Source of the DNA: Ambrosia x helenae
Taxonomy: Eukaryota > Streptophyta > Magnoliopsida > Asterales > Asteraceae
DNA length: 64,000 bases
Direction: 5' to 3'
Assembly: GCA_030844895.1 (NCBI GenBank)
Contig: CM061231.1
Coordinates: forward strand, 138,479,023-138,543,022
Shown: piece after piece, positions 46,658 to 58,200 of the stretch
How the letters are laid out: each line of letters opens with the position of its first letter
How positions within the stretch are numbered: the first letter of the stretch is position 1
Made by a program: the position numbers and the translations under genes
Notes under the pieces: model-generated
Database searches by the model: none
Told to the model about the DNA's origin: nothing
What the model saw: only the letters and a program-made list of their open reading frames with translations

Positions 46658-47683
46658 CACATTTGTAATGTTTTGTAGGGACTAAGAAAGATTAGAAAGC
46701 TGAAACAGGGCGACTTTGAGGTCCAAGTTGGCAATGGACAAAGAGTTGCAGTGAAGGTAATAGGAAAATATGTTCTTTTATTTCCTTCTGGTTTAGAACT
46801 TGTTTTGAACAATGTTTATTACATTCCTAGTGTGACTACAAATATTATTTCAGTTTCTACTTTGCGTGGACAAGGTTTTAATTATCGTTTTAAAGGTGAA
46901 TTTATTTCTGCTTATTTTAATAATGTGTTTTACTTTGATGCAAAACCCAACAATGGGATCTATGAGATAGAAATCCAAAACGATAATATATTATGCAACA
47001 TCTCCCATAAACGTAATAAGTTGACTCTAATGATACGTATATGTGGCATTGTAGACTTGGTCACATAAGTGAGAATCGTGTTAAACAACTCAAAACCGCA
47101 GGAATCCTAGATTCCAAGGGTTCAGAGTCGTCTTGATAATGCGAATCATGCTTAAGTGGAAAGTTAACAAAAACACCCTTTTCAAATGTTGGAGAGAGAG
47201 CTAATGATCTATTATGACTTGTACATACAGATGTATGTGGTCCATTCGGAACAATGTCAAGACATGGAGAAAGATACTTTGTTACATTTACTGATGACTT
47301 TAGTAGATATGGTTATGTTTATCTTATGAAGCATAAACATGAAACTCTTGAAAAGTTCAAGGAGTACCAAAACAAAGTAGAAAATCAGCTGAATAGAACT
47401 ACTAAGATGCTTCGATCAGATCGAGGTGGTGAATATCTTAGTCAGGAATTCATCGACCATCTAACAGATTGTGGAATAGTTTCACAGCTCACTCCACCTA
47501 GAACACCACAACATAATGGTGTGTCTGAGCGGAGAAATCGAACTCTATTAGATATGATTCGATCATTGATGTGTCGAACAAACCTTCCAAAATCCTTTTG
47601 GAATTATGCTTTGGAAACTGCCGCAAGACTTGTGAATATAGCTCCAACAAAGAAGGTTGATAAAACACCTTATGAGATATGAC
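46658..47683 (+). pseudogene. pol: H protease remainder, pre-integrase and integrase core, broken
   Basis: It continues the protease with GDFEVQVGNGQRVAV and LNNVYYIPSVTTNIIS (46751-47068). A decayed zinc region with WHCRLGH follows near 47042. The integrase core (47254-47682) has FTDDFSRYGYVY, RSDRGGEYLS and TPQHNGVSERRNRTLLDM, all three acidic positions readable. Stops lie at 47066, 47134 and 47680. Confidence 0.82.
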
Positions 47684-48440
47684 ATGGAAAGAAACCTCAT
47701 GTATCCTATATTAAAGTATGGGGATGTAATGCTTATGTCACACTAGAATCTTCAGATAAACTAGATCCCAGAGGCGAAAAGGTGGTTTTCGTCGGATACG
47801 CTAAAAAGATCGGTTACCTATTCTACCACCCCACTTAAAATAGGATTTTCACTAAACGCAGAGGCACTTTCTTGGAGGAAGAGCTTCTGGCGCGAGGGAT
47901 TGGAGATAACCATTTGGATCTTGAAGAAATTCGAGAATCACAAGTGGCTGAACTTGTTGTTCAGACAGAACTAGAAGTAACTGATCCAGTTGTTGAAGTT
48001 GAGCCTGAGAGGACTCAAGAAACAACAGAAACACCAAGTGTTCGAAGAAGTATTAGGGATCGTCGTGCACCTGTAAAGTATGACGATATCTTAATGGATT
48101 GATGAAACTGAGCCTGCTACTTACAAAGCTGCAATCTTGGATTCGAAATCCAAGAAATGGGAAGAAGCCATGAATGCAGAGATGCAATCCATGTATGATA
48201 ACCAAGTCTGGGATTTGGTTGATCTTCCTGCCAAGTGTCGGACTGTAGGAAACAAATGGATCTTCAAGAAGAAGAGTGACATGGATGGGAATGTGCAAGC
48301 CTTCAAAGCAAGGCTCGTAGCCAAAGGTTTTACTCAGACTCGAGGAATTGATTATGAGGAAACTTTCTCACCAGTAGCCATGCTTAAGTCTATTAGAATT
48401 CTAGTGCGAGCTATATCACTTTTCTCATACTATATGTAGA
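47684..48440 (+). pseudogene. pol: H integrase C-terminus, linker and start of reverse transcriptase
   Basis: It has KPHVSYIKVWGCNAYV-type sequence just after a stop at 47680, a linker frame (47872-48102) and then the RT start (48137-48439) with EEAMNAEMQSMYDN, GNKWIFKKKSDMDG and FKARLVAKGFTQ. RT is then cut by an internal deletion: SIRILVRAI jumps almost directly to the YVDD region, so the middle of the palm domain is absent. Confidence 0.8.
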
Positions 48441-49424
48441 TGACATACTAATCATTGGCAACAATATCCCTATGCTTAAAGATGCTAAGACCTGGTTAGG
48501 TAAATGTTTCGCAATGAAAGATCTTGGTGAAGCCGCTTATATTCTGGGAATAAAGATCTATAGAGATAGATTAAAGCGGTTATTAGGTTTGAGTCAAAGT
48601 ACATATATTGATAAGGTCATACGACGCTTCTCAATGCAAGACTCAAAAAGCGGGCTCTTGCCCGTGGCACATGGAACCATTATGAATAGCAAGCAGTGTG
48701 CAAACACTGAAGAGGAAAGGAAGAAAATGGAAAGAGTTCCATATGCTTCGGCTATTGGTTCTATCATGTATGCCATGTTATGTACTAGACCTGATGTCTC
48801 GTATGCTCTTAGCATGACGAGTAGATATCAACATAATCTAGGAGAGAGTCACTGGGCTGTAGTGAAGAACATTCTTAAGTACTTGAGAAGGACTAAGGAC
48901 ATGTTCTTAATATATGGAGGACTGGATGAGTAGCTGTCAGTTAAGTGTTATACTGAAGCAAGCTTCCAGACTAATCGTGATGATTCAAGGTCACAAACGG
49001 GATATGTTTTCTTTCTGAATAGTGGGCTGTTACTTGGAACAGCTCTAAGCAAAGTGTGGTTGCTTAATCCACCTATGAATCAGAATACAATGCTGCATCG
49101 GATGCTGTAAAGGAGGCTGCCTGGATTAAGAAGTTCATTGGTGATCTCGATGTTATGCCTAGCCTAAAGAAACCAATCGAGATACTATGTGACAACACTG
49201 GTGCCATTGCTCTTGCAAAGGAACCAAGGTCACGTCAGACCACAAGGCATATACTCAAGAAATTCCTCTATATTAGAGAGATAATAGGACGTGGAGACAT
49301 TGTAATAAACAAAGTTTATACAGATTTGAATCTGGCTGACCCCTTTACTAAGCCTTTACCTCAAGTTAAACATGAGGAGCATGCTGGAAAGATAGGGCTT
49401 AGAGTTGCTAGACAGTGGGCATGA
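48410..49424 (+). pseudogene. pol: H reverse transcriptase C-terminal part and RNase H, broken
   Basis: YVDDILIIGN lies near 48433, then 48472-48933 with GEAAYILGIKI, GLSQSTYIDKV and TRPDVSYALSMTSRYQ. A stop at 48931 precedes a degraded RNase H with frameshifts near 49025. The C-terminal frame 49155-49424 has CDNTGAIALAKEP and ADPFTKPLPQ. Confidence 0.82.
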
Positions 49425-50299
49425 TCTGTAGTTAGTATTAGTGTTTTATTTTGAACTATAACAGTTACATGGAATATTTATTTGATTTAATGGGTTAAAT
49501 GCAAGTTTAAATATTTAGTGACTGTGTTCATTATTTGTATGTTTAAATCCTTGAATAAGAGTATTCTAAATATCCGTAGTCGATCAAATTACATGGGAAT
49601 GAATTTGAATGTAAGACTACTGTGAATTAAGATGGTTGTATTCATGAGATGAATAGCTCAAGGGTTTGAGAATCATAATTCACATATATCATTAGGGAAT
49701 GATATTGGATGTAACTCGCTTCAAAACGATCTCCATGGATCTGTGTCATGAGATGTTTTGATATTGATATGTTCAATTTGTCCTTTTTCCTAAGGCACAT
49801 ATTAAACTACATTGATCAAGGACTATCTTTGATGTTATCTAACACTATCCTAAAACATGGGTAGCAATCCGGGTAGCGTTGGGAGAAATCCAAGATTAAG
49901 TGGGAGTTATATGACGCTGATGGAATTCTGTACTTCTATAGGATTAGAAGTCTAGACATTCTGGCGCCCTCGTTGACTCAAATTGGTATAAACGTGTGGC
50001 CACGCTAGGACTAAGGTAGTTCAATAGACCACTTTGAATTAGAGACGAGAATAGAGAAGGGTTGATCACTATATAAGAATGAATGATCCATGTCTTATGA
50101 TCAACGGATGTCGATACAGAAGGGACTTATTGATAGAATTATCAGGGCTATAGTATTTGGTTAAGTAAAGTGTTACTTGAACTCAAAGAACTAGTTGACG
50201 ACTGTAAAGTGTCATACTGGTTTGGGTGCAATGCGATGAAGCTAGGCGTCCAACTCTGCGCACATTGACTCATTTAATTAAAATACTCCAAGTGGGAGA
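49425..50299 (+). other. Element H 3' untranslated region and polypurine tract
   Basis: There is no ORF of note. The polypurine tract AAGTGGGAGA lies at 50290-50299, one base before the 3' LTR. This layout (RNase H, several hundred bases, AAGTGGGAG) is usual for the Angela lineage. Confidence 0.7.
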
Positions 50300-50300
50300 T

Positions 50301-50897
50301 TGTTGGATATATAGTATGTCTTATGTAATTAAAAGTCGAGGTCAATGTAACCCGACCCAGTACGATCAGAAGAGTTACACGTTGGTACACGAATCAGATA
50401 AGTTCATGTGTCAGTGGATTATTATTTATGAAATAATAATATTTCAGACTTAAGGGACTTGATATTAATTAGATTAATATTAAGGAATATTATGATATTT
50501 AATAAGGGGTCTTAGTGTAAGTTATTGTTTTATAAAAGGATGGTTAAGGTGTAAACCCTAAATGCATCCTTTTCAACAAAACAACTCCCTTCCTCTCCAA
50601 GTTATTGGCCACCACCTAAAGGAAAAGGGCCGCCGCCCTTGTTGCCTTATTTGGGCCAAACCACCACTCCGCTGTCGCCTTCCTCTTGCAAAGTGTTGCT
50701 CCCAGTTGGTTCGTGCTTGGTTGTGAACTTCCTACTAGCGAGGATTCGTTGTAACCCGCGTGTTACAATTCCGGTGTAGTCGTCAAAGGTTGATTACTAA
50801 ACCCTCTATGGTTATTTCTTATTTATTTGTTTATACGCATTTAACTGAGATCCTGATTGGGAATATTTTATTAATCAGATTAATAACATTAAATATA

Positions 50898-50934
<37 letters not shown>

Positions 50935-50942
50935 CGGCTCAT
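50301..50942 (+). repeat. Element H 3' LTR, truncated
   Basis: It matches 29386-30017 and stops in GGCTCAT. The last 75 or so bases of the LTR are missing. It contains a (TA)n stretch at about 50904-50930, longer than in the 5' copy. The break coincides with the resumption of G. Confidence 0.88.
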
Positions 50943-51857
50943 GGAGGGGGTGATATATCCTTTGGTAATGATTCAAAAGGTGAAGTGTTGGGTTCAGGGA
51001 CTGTTCAGGCTGGGAAACTCAAGTTTGAAAATGTCAATCTTATTGATAATCTTAAATTTAATCTTCTTAGTGTCTCACAAATGAGTGACAAAGGCTATGG
51101 GTCATTCTTCACTAAGAAAACTTGTAAGATTATTGGGCCAAAAGTGGTTAAAAAGATTGATACCATCATAGTTGAGAGCAAAGCACAACTTGTTGCTTAT
51201 AGGAGTGGCAATGTGTATGTAGTTGATATGTTGAAGGATAATCCTATGGCAAATGTCTGTCTGTTTTCTGCTACCTCCACTAAAGAGACAGAATTGTGGC
51301 ATAGAGGACTGGGTCACACCAACCTTCAAACAATCAACTCACTCTCCAAACAAAGCCTTGTAAGAGGTCTTCCATCAAAAGATTCAAGTGTGATGAGCAT
51401 TGTATTTCCTGTTTAAAAGGGAAACAACATAAAAGCTCTTACAAATCCATTGATGAGTCCAAAACAAGTCAATGTCTTCAATTGTTGCACATGGACTTGT
51501 TTGGCCCAGATAAAATCATGAGTCTAAGAAGAAAGAAATTCTATCTTGTCATAGTTGATGATTTTTCTAAGTTTACATGGACTTACTTTTTACACTCTAA
51601 GGATGAGACTGCAGGTATTTTGAAGGACTTTGTCACCAAAGTTGAAAAACAATATGAATTGCCAATAAAAGTCTTTAGAAGTGACAATTGAACAGAGTTT
51701 AAAAATAAGGAGTTGGATGATTTCTGTGTGTCAAAAGGAATTGTGAGGAAGCACAACATTCTAAGAACATCAGAACAAAATGGGGTGGTTGAAAGGAAAA
51801 AACAGAACTCTCATTGAGGCTACAAGAACTATGCTAGCAGATTCTGGTTTGCCACTA
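50937..51857 (+). pseudogene. G pre-integrase and integrase fragment
   Basis: From HGGGDISFG through LKFNLLSVSQMSDKGYG (50940-51100), ELWHRGLGHTNLQ and then MLHMDLFGPDKIMS, FYLVIVDDFSKFTW, KVEKQYELPIKVFRSDN. TGA replaces the glycine codon after RSDN at 51689. Then it continues in a shifted frame through ERKKQNSH-type remnants to 51857. It retains the first acidic residues of the integrase core that D lacks. The beginning overlaps H LTR by six shared bases. Confidence 0.8.
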
Positions 51858-52000
51858 GTTATGCTTATTCACAAACATGGTTGTGATCAGGAATAAGCAT
51901 GGTTATGCTTGGGTGTGGCATGATCGTGCTTATTTACAAACATGGTTGTGCTTATTCACAAGCATGGTTGTGCTTTGGAATGAGCATGGTTGTGCTTATT
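51858..52000. repeat. Minisatellite: GCTTATTCACAAACATGGTTGT-like units, first cluster
   Basis: Alternating words GTGCTTATTCACAA, GCATGGTTGTG and GGAATAAGCATGG recur several times. The same words appear at 53290-53395 and 53510-53640, bracketing about 1.3 kb. Confidence 0.75.
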
Positions 52001-52202
52001 CACAGACCAGAAAAAACCGGCAAGAATCGTTACATCAAATTCACAACTAATTGTATCGATGACTAGATTTTTTTTAAATGTGAGATTACTCCATTCAGTG
52101 GATATATTTTTTCCACTATTAATGTAGAATTGATAATTCATTTTGTTCGACGTTTTTTATTCTTGAAACAGATCATTCATCACCCAATGATTGTAGCATA
52201 TC

Positions 52203-52381
52203 ACGGTCCAGTGGACGGTGCACTGATCAGTTCCAGTGGACTGTTGAGGAACTGATCAGTGGACGTTCCAGTGATCAGTTCCAGTGGACTGTTGAGGAAC
52301 TGATTCTGGAACTGGTCAGTGGACGGTCCAGTGATCAGTTCCAGTGGACTGTTGAGGAACTGATCAATGGACGGTCCAGTG
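52203..52381. repeat. Tandem repeat of about 48 bp with internal hairpins
   Basis: About three and a half units contain GTCCAGTGATCAGTTCCAG, GACTGTTGAGGAACTGATC and CAGTGGACG; one unit has a 12-base insertion. Each unit holds a perfect 10-bp inverted repeat (GATCAGTTCC and GGAACTGATC, 13 bases between). Confidence 0.8.
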
Positions 52382-53112
52382 GTATATGGCTATATGTTAT
52401 GTCCTTGATTTTTAAAAAGCGTGACTGAGACGCGCCTAGGCGCGAGGCGTCCTTAAGGCAAAGGGCATCGCCTCATACATAGGGCGTATGACAACCTAAG
52501 TCATGGTGAGGCGTGTTTTTTTTTTTGTGTCAAAATCTTAGCATGAAGTTCAGGCGAGGAGAGTGTCTCATGTACATGTCTTATTAACGGAATGCTGTAA
52601 AACATGTTTTTTAAGTTGTAGATGTAGGAGATTTACATGTTAAAACATACTTAAACCTTCTTTAATGCTATATTTTGGTTAGGGAATGCTAAAACCTGTG
52701 AAATATATAAAATAAATTATATAATCACTTTGCACCTTCCGTACAAAAAGGCAAACGCTTTTGCATTTTGCGCATCGCGCCTCAGATTTGCACCATGTAA
52801 AGTATAAAGTTGTACAATATTGGAAGCCTAAACACTGGTGGAATTTTTTTTTATTATAGCTGCAAGGATTAGAGAGAAATTAGACAATGTTTGGCTATCA
52901 CAAGAAGGCTTTAATATAAGTATAAAATTTAAAAATAAATATAATGATAAAATTGTCATAACGGATAAACACTCATTTTTATATGAATGTGTAGAGTGTT
53001 ATTATGTAATTGTTAGTAATTTTCCTTGGTTATATAATAATAAAATATATGCAAAACTGTAGCAAGCATTTTGAAACTAAAGAATTTTAGAGTGTTATCA
53101 TCTGTTGCAAAT
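52382..53112. other. Non-coding stretch between tandem repeats
   Basis: AT-rich sequence with GC-rich islands such as GCGCCTAGGCGC at 52435. A 74-codon frame at 52838-53062 has no recognisable similarity. I see nothing functional. Confidence 0.4.
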
Positions 53113-53640
53113 AAAGTCTGTTTACTAAGGTCTATTACAGAGCAGTGGGTCTGTTAAGGAGATCTGTCTAAAACAGTTGTTGCTACAAAAAGCTTCTGAA
53201 GAAACAACAGCTGGTGAAGATATCCTCTGATGTTGGTTACATCTGATGAAGAAACAACAGTTGGTGAAGAAAACTACTGATGCTTCAAGCATGATCATGC
53301 TTATTCACAAGCATGGTTGTTATCAGGAATAAGCACGGTTATGCTTGGGTGTGGCATGGTATGGCATGATCGTGCTTAGGAATGAGCATGGTTATGTGCT
53401 AAGGTCTGTTACAGAGTAGTGGGTCTGCTAAGGAGATATGGTGAAGATATGCTCTAATGTTGGTAACAGCTGATGAAGAAACAACAGCTGGTGAAGAAAA
53501 CTACTAATGCTTCAGGCATGATCGTGCTTATTCACAAGCATGGTTATGCTTGGGTGTGGCATGGTGTGGCATGATCGTGCTTATTCATAAGCATGGTTGT
53601 GCTTATTCACAAGCATGGTTGCGCTTAGGAATGAGCATGC
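53113..53640. repeat. Direct duplication of about 270 bp with minisatellite tails
   Basis: The block starting CTAAGGTCTATTACAGAG (about 53126) recurs starting CTAAGGTCTGTTACAGAG (about 53399). Both contain GAAGAAACAACAGCTGGTG and end in the CATGATCGTGCTTATTCAC minisatellite. Confidence 0.7.
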
Positions 53641-53672
53641 TTATGTTCAGCCTTAAAGTACGTTTTAGTCAT

Positions 53673-53703
53673 CCCGTGTGTTTCCACGCGGGATCTCACC
53701 TAG
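53673..53703 (+). mobile_element. Helitron-type 3' terminus
   Basis: An 8-bp stem (CCCGTGTG and CACGCGGG, one G-T pair, loop TTTC) at 53673-53692 is followed after seven bases by CTAG (53700-53703) and a T. This is the textbook plant Helitron end: short GC-rich hairpin, then CTRR, inserted at A|T. The 5' TC terminus was not located, and no Rep/helicase gene is present, so only the 3' end is supported. The element probably includes the repeats to its left. Confidence 0.6.
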
Positions 53704-54257
53704 TAATAATAATAAGATGAAGGAAGGAAGGAAGAGGAAGCTATCAGTCTATGAAACCAAGGCCTAAGAAGAGGACTAGATCAGAGGGGATCTTGGAAGA
53801 GTATATTTTAACAACAAGGAAGACAGAGAGACCTGTGGAGGTTTGACTAGTGTTTTTGATCGTCTTCACCATCCTCTTCATCTATCTATTATTTTATTGA
53901 TTGGCTATTAGGTTTGTATGTATTATGTCTGGGTGGGGTGAAAAAAATGGTGGTTTCGTGGTGGTTTCAGGCGGTGGTGTGGTGGTGGTTGATTAGTGGT
54001 GGTGGTGTGATGGTGGTTGATAGTGGAACGGTGATGGTAGTAATGGTGGTGGTTATAATAAGAATAAAAATATATAAATTAGTTTAATATCTTTAAATAA
54101 ACAAAAAAAGGTCAGCCAAAAAGACAAAAATACCCCCAACTTAACGACAATAGTTAACTGGGTTTAGTGTTAGGGACGAATTTGGCAAAAAAAATAAAAT
54201 AAAACTGAAGAACCCAGATGTAAAAGGTTTATGTGTGGGGGCTATGGGGGTGGGTCA
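53704..54257. other. Unassigned non-coding region with GGT-rich tract
   Basis: GTGGTGGT-type low-complexity repeats lie at about 53950-54052. There is no gene that I can recognise. Confidence 0.4.
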
Positions 54258-54266
54258 AAAGTAAAA

Positions 54267-54631
54267 AGGTATTGGATTTTAATAATCCAAACTTTCATCA
54301 TTGGCCGACAATAATCTGTGCTGAAAAAATTTCCAACAACGATCCCAACTTTTAACCTATTGTTCGACAATGAACATTTTTAACTGAGAACTAACTCAGT
54401 TAGTGGATGTTGACGTGGACGCTAACGTGGCATGCCAACGCTGGCATGGATAATGACGTGGACGCTGGCAGCATGACATGTCTAGCTTCCACTAACTTAG
54501 TTAGTCATCAATTAAAAAAGGTTCACTAGAGGAAAAATGTCTAAATGTTGGGATCGTTGTTAGGAATTTTTGAAGTATGGATTATTGCTGCCCAATGGGT
54601 GAAAGTTTGGATTATTAAAATCCAATACTCC
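54267..54631. mobile_element. Mutator-like MITE (365 bp) with 9-bp target duplication
   Basis: Terminal inverted repeats of about 50 bp share GTATTGGATTTTAATAATCC and CAAACTTTCA at both ends. The flanks carry the same nine bases, AAAGTAAAA (54258-54266 and 54632-54640), the length typical of Mutator-like elements. The interior is non-coding, with further palindromes such as ACTAACTCAGTTAGT and repeats of GACGTGGACGCT. Confidence 0.8.
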
Positions 54632-55047
54632 AAAGTAAAATTGCACTAATTTTAATATTATTTTACTAATTTCATGAAAATAGCGTTAAAAATGACATAC
54701 GGTTAATCATACATCATGTGATGGCATTGATAGCCAAAAAAACAAGGAGATACATGCACCAATCGAGTTTGTGTTAATTGCTAAGTGCTGTGTCTTATTT
54801 CCAAGAATCGTACACTCCTAAATCACCAACCTATGTCTTTCCCAAATAAAGCAACTTTATTAAAGAGTAACTTTAACGAAGAGGAAAAAATAAATAATGA
54901 TAGCGATAAAACTGTACACATTTACAACAAATAATTCATGAGAAGATTTTCTATCATTTGACGAGTTTCATCATTTCATGGACACTTATGATCATCATAC
55001 CCAATCATCGTCGAACAGTTTGTACTTATAGTACAAAATTACCTACC

Positions 55048-55201
55048 ATGATTTCATCAACCACCAACAGTCATGTCATCTATTTATGTATCATTGTGGT
55101 TTGTTGTTATTGCTACTCTTCTTCAGCTAAAGACAACATCACAATCGGCGAAAGCCTTAACGACGGTCTCAATTTAGAATCTAAGGGGATGAAGTTTCAA
55201 A
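55048..55201 (+). pseudogene. S-domain receptor-like kinase, first part of exon 1 (split by CACTA)
   Basis: ATG at 55048 (context CTACCATGA) opens a signal peptide with hydrophobic core VIYLCIIVVCCYCY, then DNITIGESLNDG, the start of a bulb-type lectin domain. The frame is cut after KFQ by the CACTA element and resumes at 58542 with MGFFSPGD. The gene would encode a G-type lectin S-receptor-like Ser/Thr kinase at the plasma membrane. An alternative upstream ATG (54958) would precede the signal peptide and is less likely. Confidence 0.8.
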
Positions 55202-58200
55202 CACTACTAGAAAAAATGCATTTTATGACACGTTTTTTATGACACACAGTTATTTATGACACACAAAAGCGTGTGTCATTATAAAATTGTCATGAATTAT
55301 GAAATTTGGTTAATTAATGACACGCATTTTTGCGCGTCAAGAAGTTAACGTCATGAAATTAAAAACAATGACAGCATAAGATATTGCGTCCTTATTTTGC
55401 GTCGTCAAAATTCCCCCAAATTCTATTTTCTCACCCATCCGCCCCTGCCTCTGTACTATAAAATCCCACTTATCTACCTTCCCTTACATTTTTTTTCACA
55501 CAAACCCTAGCCTCTGATTCAATTCTAAGCGAGAAAGAGATAGTGACAGAGTCACGGGAGAGAGAGGAAAGATCACACACATCGAAGCAGCAAACACACC
55601 GACAATGAAGATCCGAACATGTTGACGGTTCCGATCATCGTCGCAGATCCGAACGCGAGCCAAAGATATGGAATCGGTGGATAAGAGATGGCATCACGTT
55701 CTAAGGTCAGCAATATCTACTAATCACTCGTATCTGTTTATATGAGTTTCATAATGATGTGTGTTCTCATGTGAGTTTCAAACAACTTCATTGCTTACAA
55801 ATTATAAATTGGTTTCATGTTTCTTAACCTAATTTTGCCCCAAAATGCTTTGATGTGTATTCTTAATGGAATAGGATGGTGATGTTAGCTTGTTTTCATA
55901 TAATTAAGTGTTTATGATATTTGCCCACCAAGTGTTCGATAGAATTCCTAACATTTCAGCTCGTTAAGATGATTCGAGCTGGTTCAGTTGGATATAATAA
56001 ATTCAACTAGCCGAGCCAGCTGCTCGTGACGATACTATAAATGAGTCGAACCTACTCAGCTCGTTAAGATAAACGAGCGAGTCGAATCAGCTTGTTAAGA
56101 TTCATGATTTGAGTAGTATCAGCTCAATGTGATAGACGAGCCGAGCCGGCTCAGCTCGTTAAGATAAGATCCTGTTTTATTGGTCTGATTTAGTATGAGT
56201 TTTGTTTTGGTATTTCATTATCTTATACAATGAATGTATTGAAGGCATACGTTTTGTAATACACCTTTTTTAACTATTGATTGTTCCAAATTTCTATGCC
56301 AATGGTTGTTTTTATTGTTATATAGATATTATCTTTGTAATACACCTTTTTTAAATATTGATTGTTCCAACACTAAAGTTGTTCCAGAAACCAAAACATG
56401 AACTGCATATTCAGTTGTTGGCTTGTTGCTGTTCAAAAAAAAATTATACATGGTATAGGAGGCAGCAGCAGAGGTGAAGGCGCACAACAACCTAGTAAAC
56501 ACTGTTCAGCATGCAACAGTCATAGGTTGAGGTCAACAACAGTTTAGTATTTGTACATTTTGTTTGATCAGGAAAACTTTCCCAACACTAAGATAGTAAC
56601 ATTCATTGCCAAACAAAATAGAAAAGTTAAATACTTGAATAAAACCAAAAAACATAATCAAATAATAAATAAAGCCTTCATCTTTTCCATTTTCATCCAG
56701 AACGCCTCTTTAATTCTCATCAATTTCTGCAAAAAAAAATATATGAAGGATTAGGATTAAAGTATCATTAACGATCGACTTATAATAAATTGCTTTAATC
56801 TTTTAACTATCAGGGCGTTTAGAACATCTTTTGAGATGTCGTATCAATGTTGATATTCCGTTTCTAACCGGGTCTATAGTGTATGATTTTGAGCAATGCT
56901 TGCATATTGCCATTTTTTCCCGTGCTCGTCAATAAAATTTTCAAACTGGTCCCAAACATTTTCGTCTGATGACTTACTTTTGTTTCGACTTTCGAGCCAT
57001 CTATGTTCTGTCAACAACAAAAACAAACCCAATAATTTAAAGAAACAATTTAGACTCCAAACAATATGATACCAATCCTCTAATATAAACTAACTTAGTT
57101 ATAAGTTATCATCTATAATTGTAGTAGTGTATATTTATAACCTGCTGATTCAAGTTTGTGTTTTTGTTTGTGTAGTGACTTATTTGAGGCAAGAACATGT
57201 ACCTGGGCTGGAATTAACACAAAAATGGTATGTGGCTCAGTGGCTGAATGAATGATGTTATTGTTATTGTAAGTTAAAGTTTTAAGATAGTTAGGCTGGA
57301 CCCATATGATCAGGTGTTGTTGCATTTAATATATTAAATTTATTCTCATTAGTTAAACGAGATGAGCTTAAGCCTATCCAAGCTCAGGCTCGACTTGGCT
57401 TGACTCGTCTTTTTTGGACAATAGGAATCAGATGATGGTCAAACTCTTAAAGGTAATTTTTTGGACAATTACATGATTGAAAAGTGAATTGCTTAAAAAA
57501 ACGCCTCGCATATGTAATGCGTGCACTTTGCACATCAGCCTATTTTTCTGATCTCCTTTAGATTTTTGCCTTTGACCCATTCATGGGATCATAACACATC
57601 GGATTGTCATGTGCTTTTTAAACCAAGCTTGGCAAGTTGTTTCAAAAGTCAAAACAAGCACTTGGTAATATCCCATTAAAATTTTATTGGAAGACTTTAG
57701 TTGTATTTTTTAACCTTAGATTAAGCCTTCTTAACTGTTAAGTTTTGATAACACAACTAGATTATGTTTCACTACGTTTTCTTGCAATGTCGCTTTGCAA
57801 TCCTTAACAATGCTCATTTGAAACTTTTTTATCTTTCATATGTCGCTTTGCAATCCTTAACAATGCTTATTTTTTTTTCCAGTTTGTATGTGGTTTTCTT
57901 GATTATAGTTGGTTCTTTTGATTTTTTTATCTTTTCAAGGCGCTAGGCACACCAAAGACACAAAGGATGAGCACGTCTCCTTGGCCCAAGGCGCTTAAAA
58001 AGCAAGGACCCGATAAGCAAAGCGCACGGTAAAAACATGCATTCTTAGGTTGGGGAAGACAAAGACGAATACTCGGGCAATTCGCGAAAGATGGTCGAGT
58101 TTCGGGCAACCTTTATTTATAGGTTATATTTTGTAGCGACACAATATTTTTTATTAATTTTAAAATTTTGTTAGTATATTTGACTTATGATTATGAAATA

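Larger units (their letters stand above)
29386..50942 (+). mobile_element. Element H: decayed Angela-type Copia element, split by F
   Basis: The 5' LTR is 29386-30092, PBS TGGTATCAGAGCC at 30094-30106, gag remnant 31110-31409, [element F], protease/integrase/RT/RNase H remnants 46653-49424, polypurine tract at 50290-50299 and a truncated 3' LTR 50301-50942. The pol wording (YVDDILIIGN, GEAAYILGIKIYRD, GLSQSTYIDKV, TRPDVSYALSMTSRYQ) is that of the Angela/BARE lineage. Many stops and deletions make it inactive. Its insertion into G removed or lost about 51 bp of G at the right edge. Confidence 0.88.
28989..51857 (+). mobile_element. Element G: fragments of a second D-family copy, split by H
   Basis: 28989-29385 matches D 11540-11945 (end of gag, start of protease) and 50937-51857 matches D 11993-12835 (pre-integrase and integrase). 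Between them lies element H. Neither LTR of G is in the window, and the right end breaks off near 51857 at minisatellite sequence. G keeps the integrase core stretch that is deleted in D. Confidence 0.82.
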
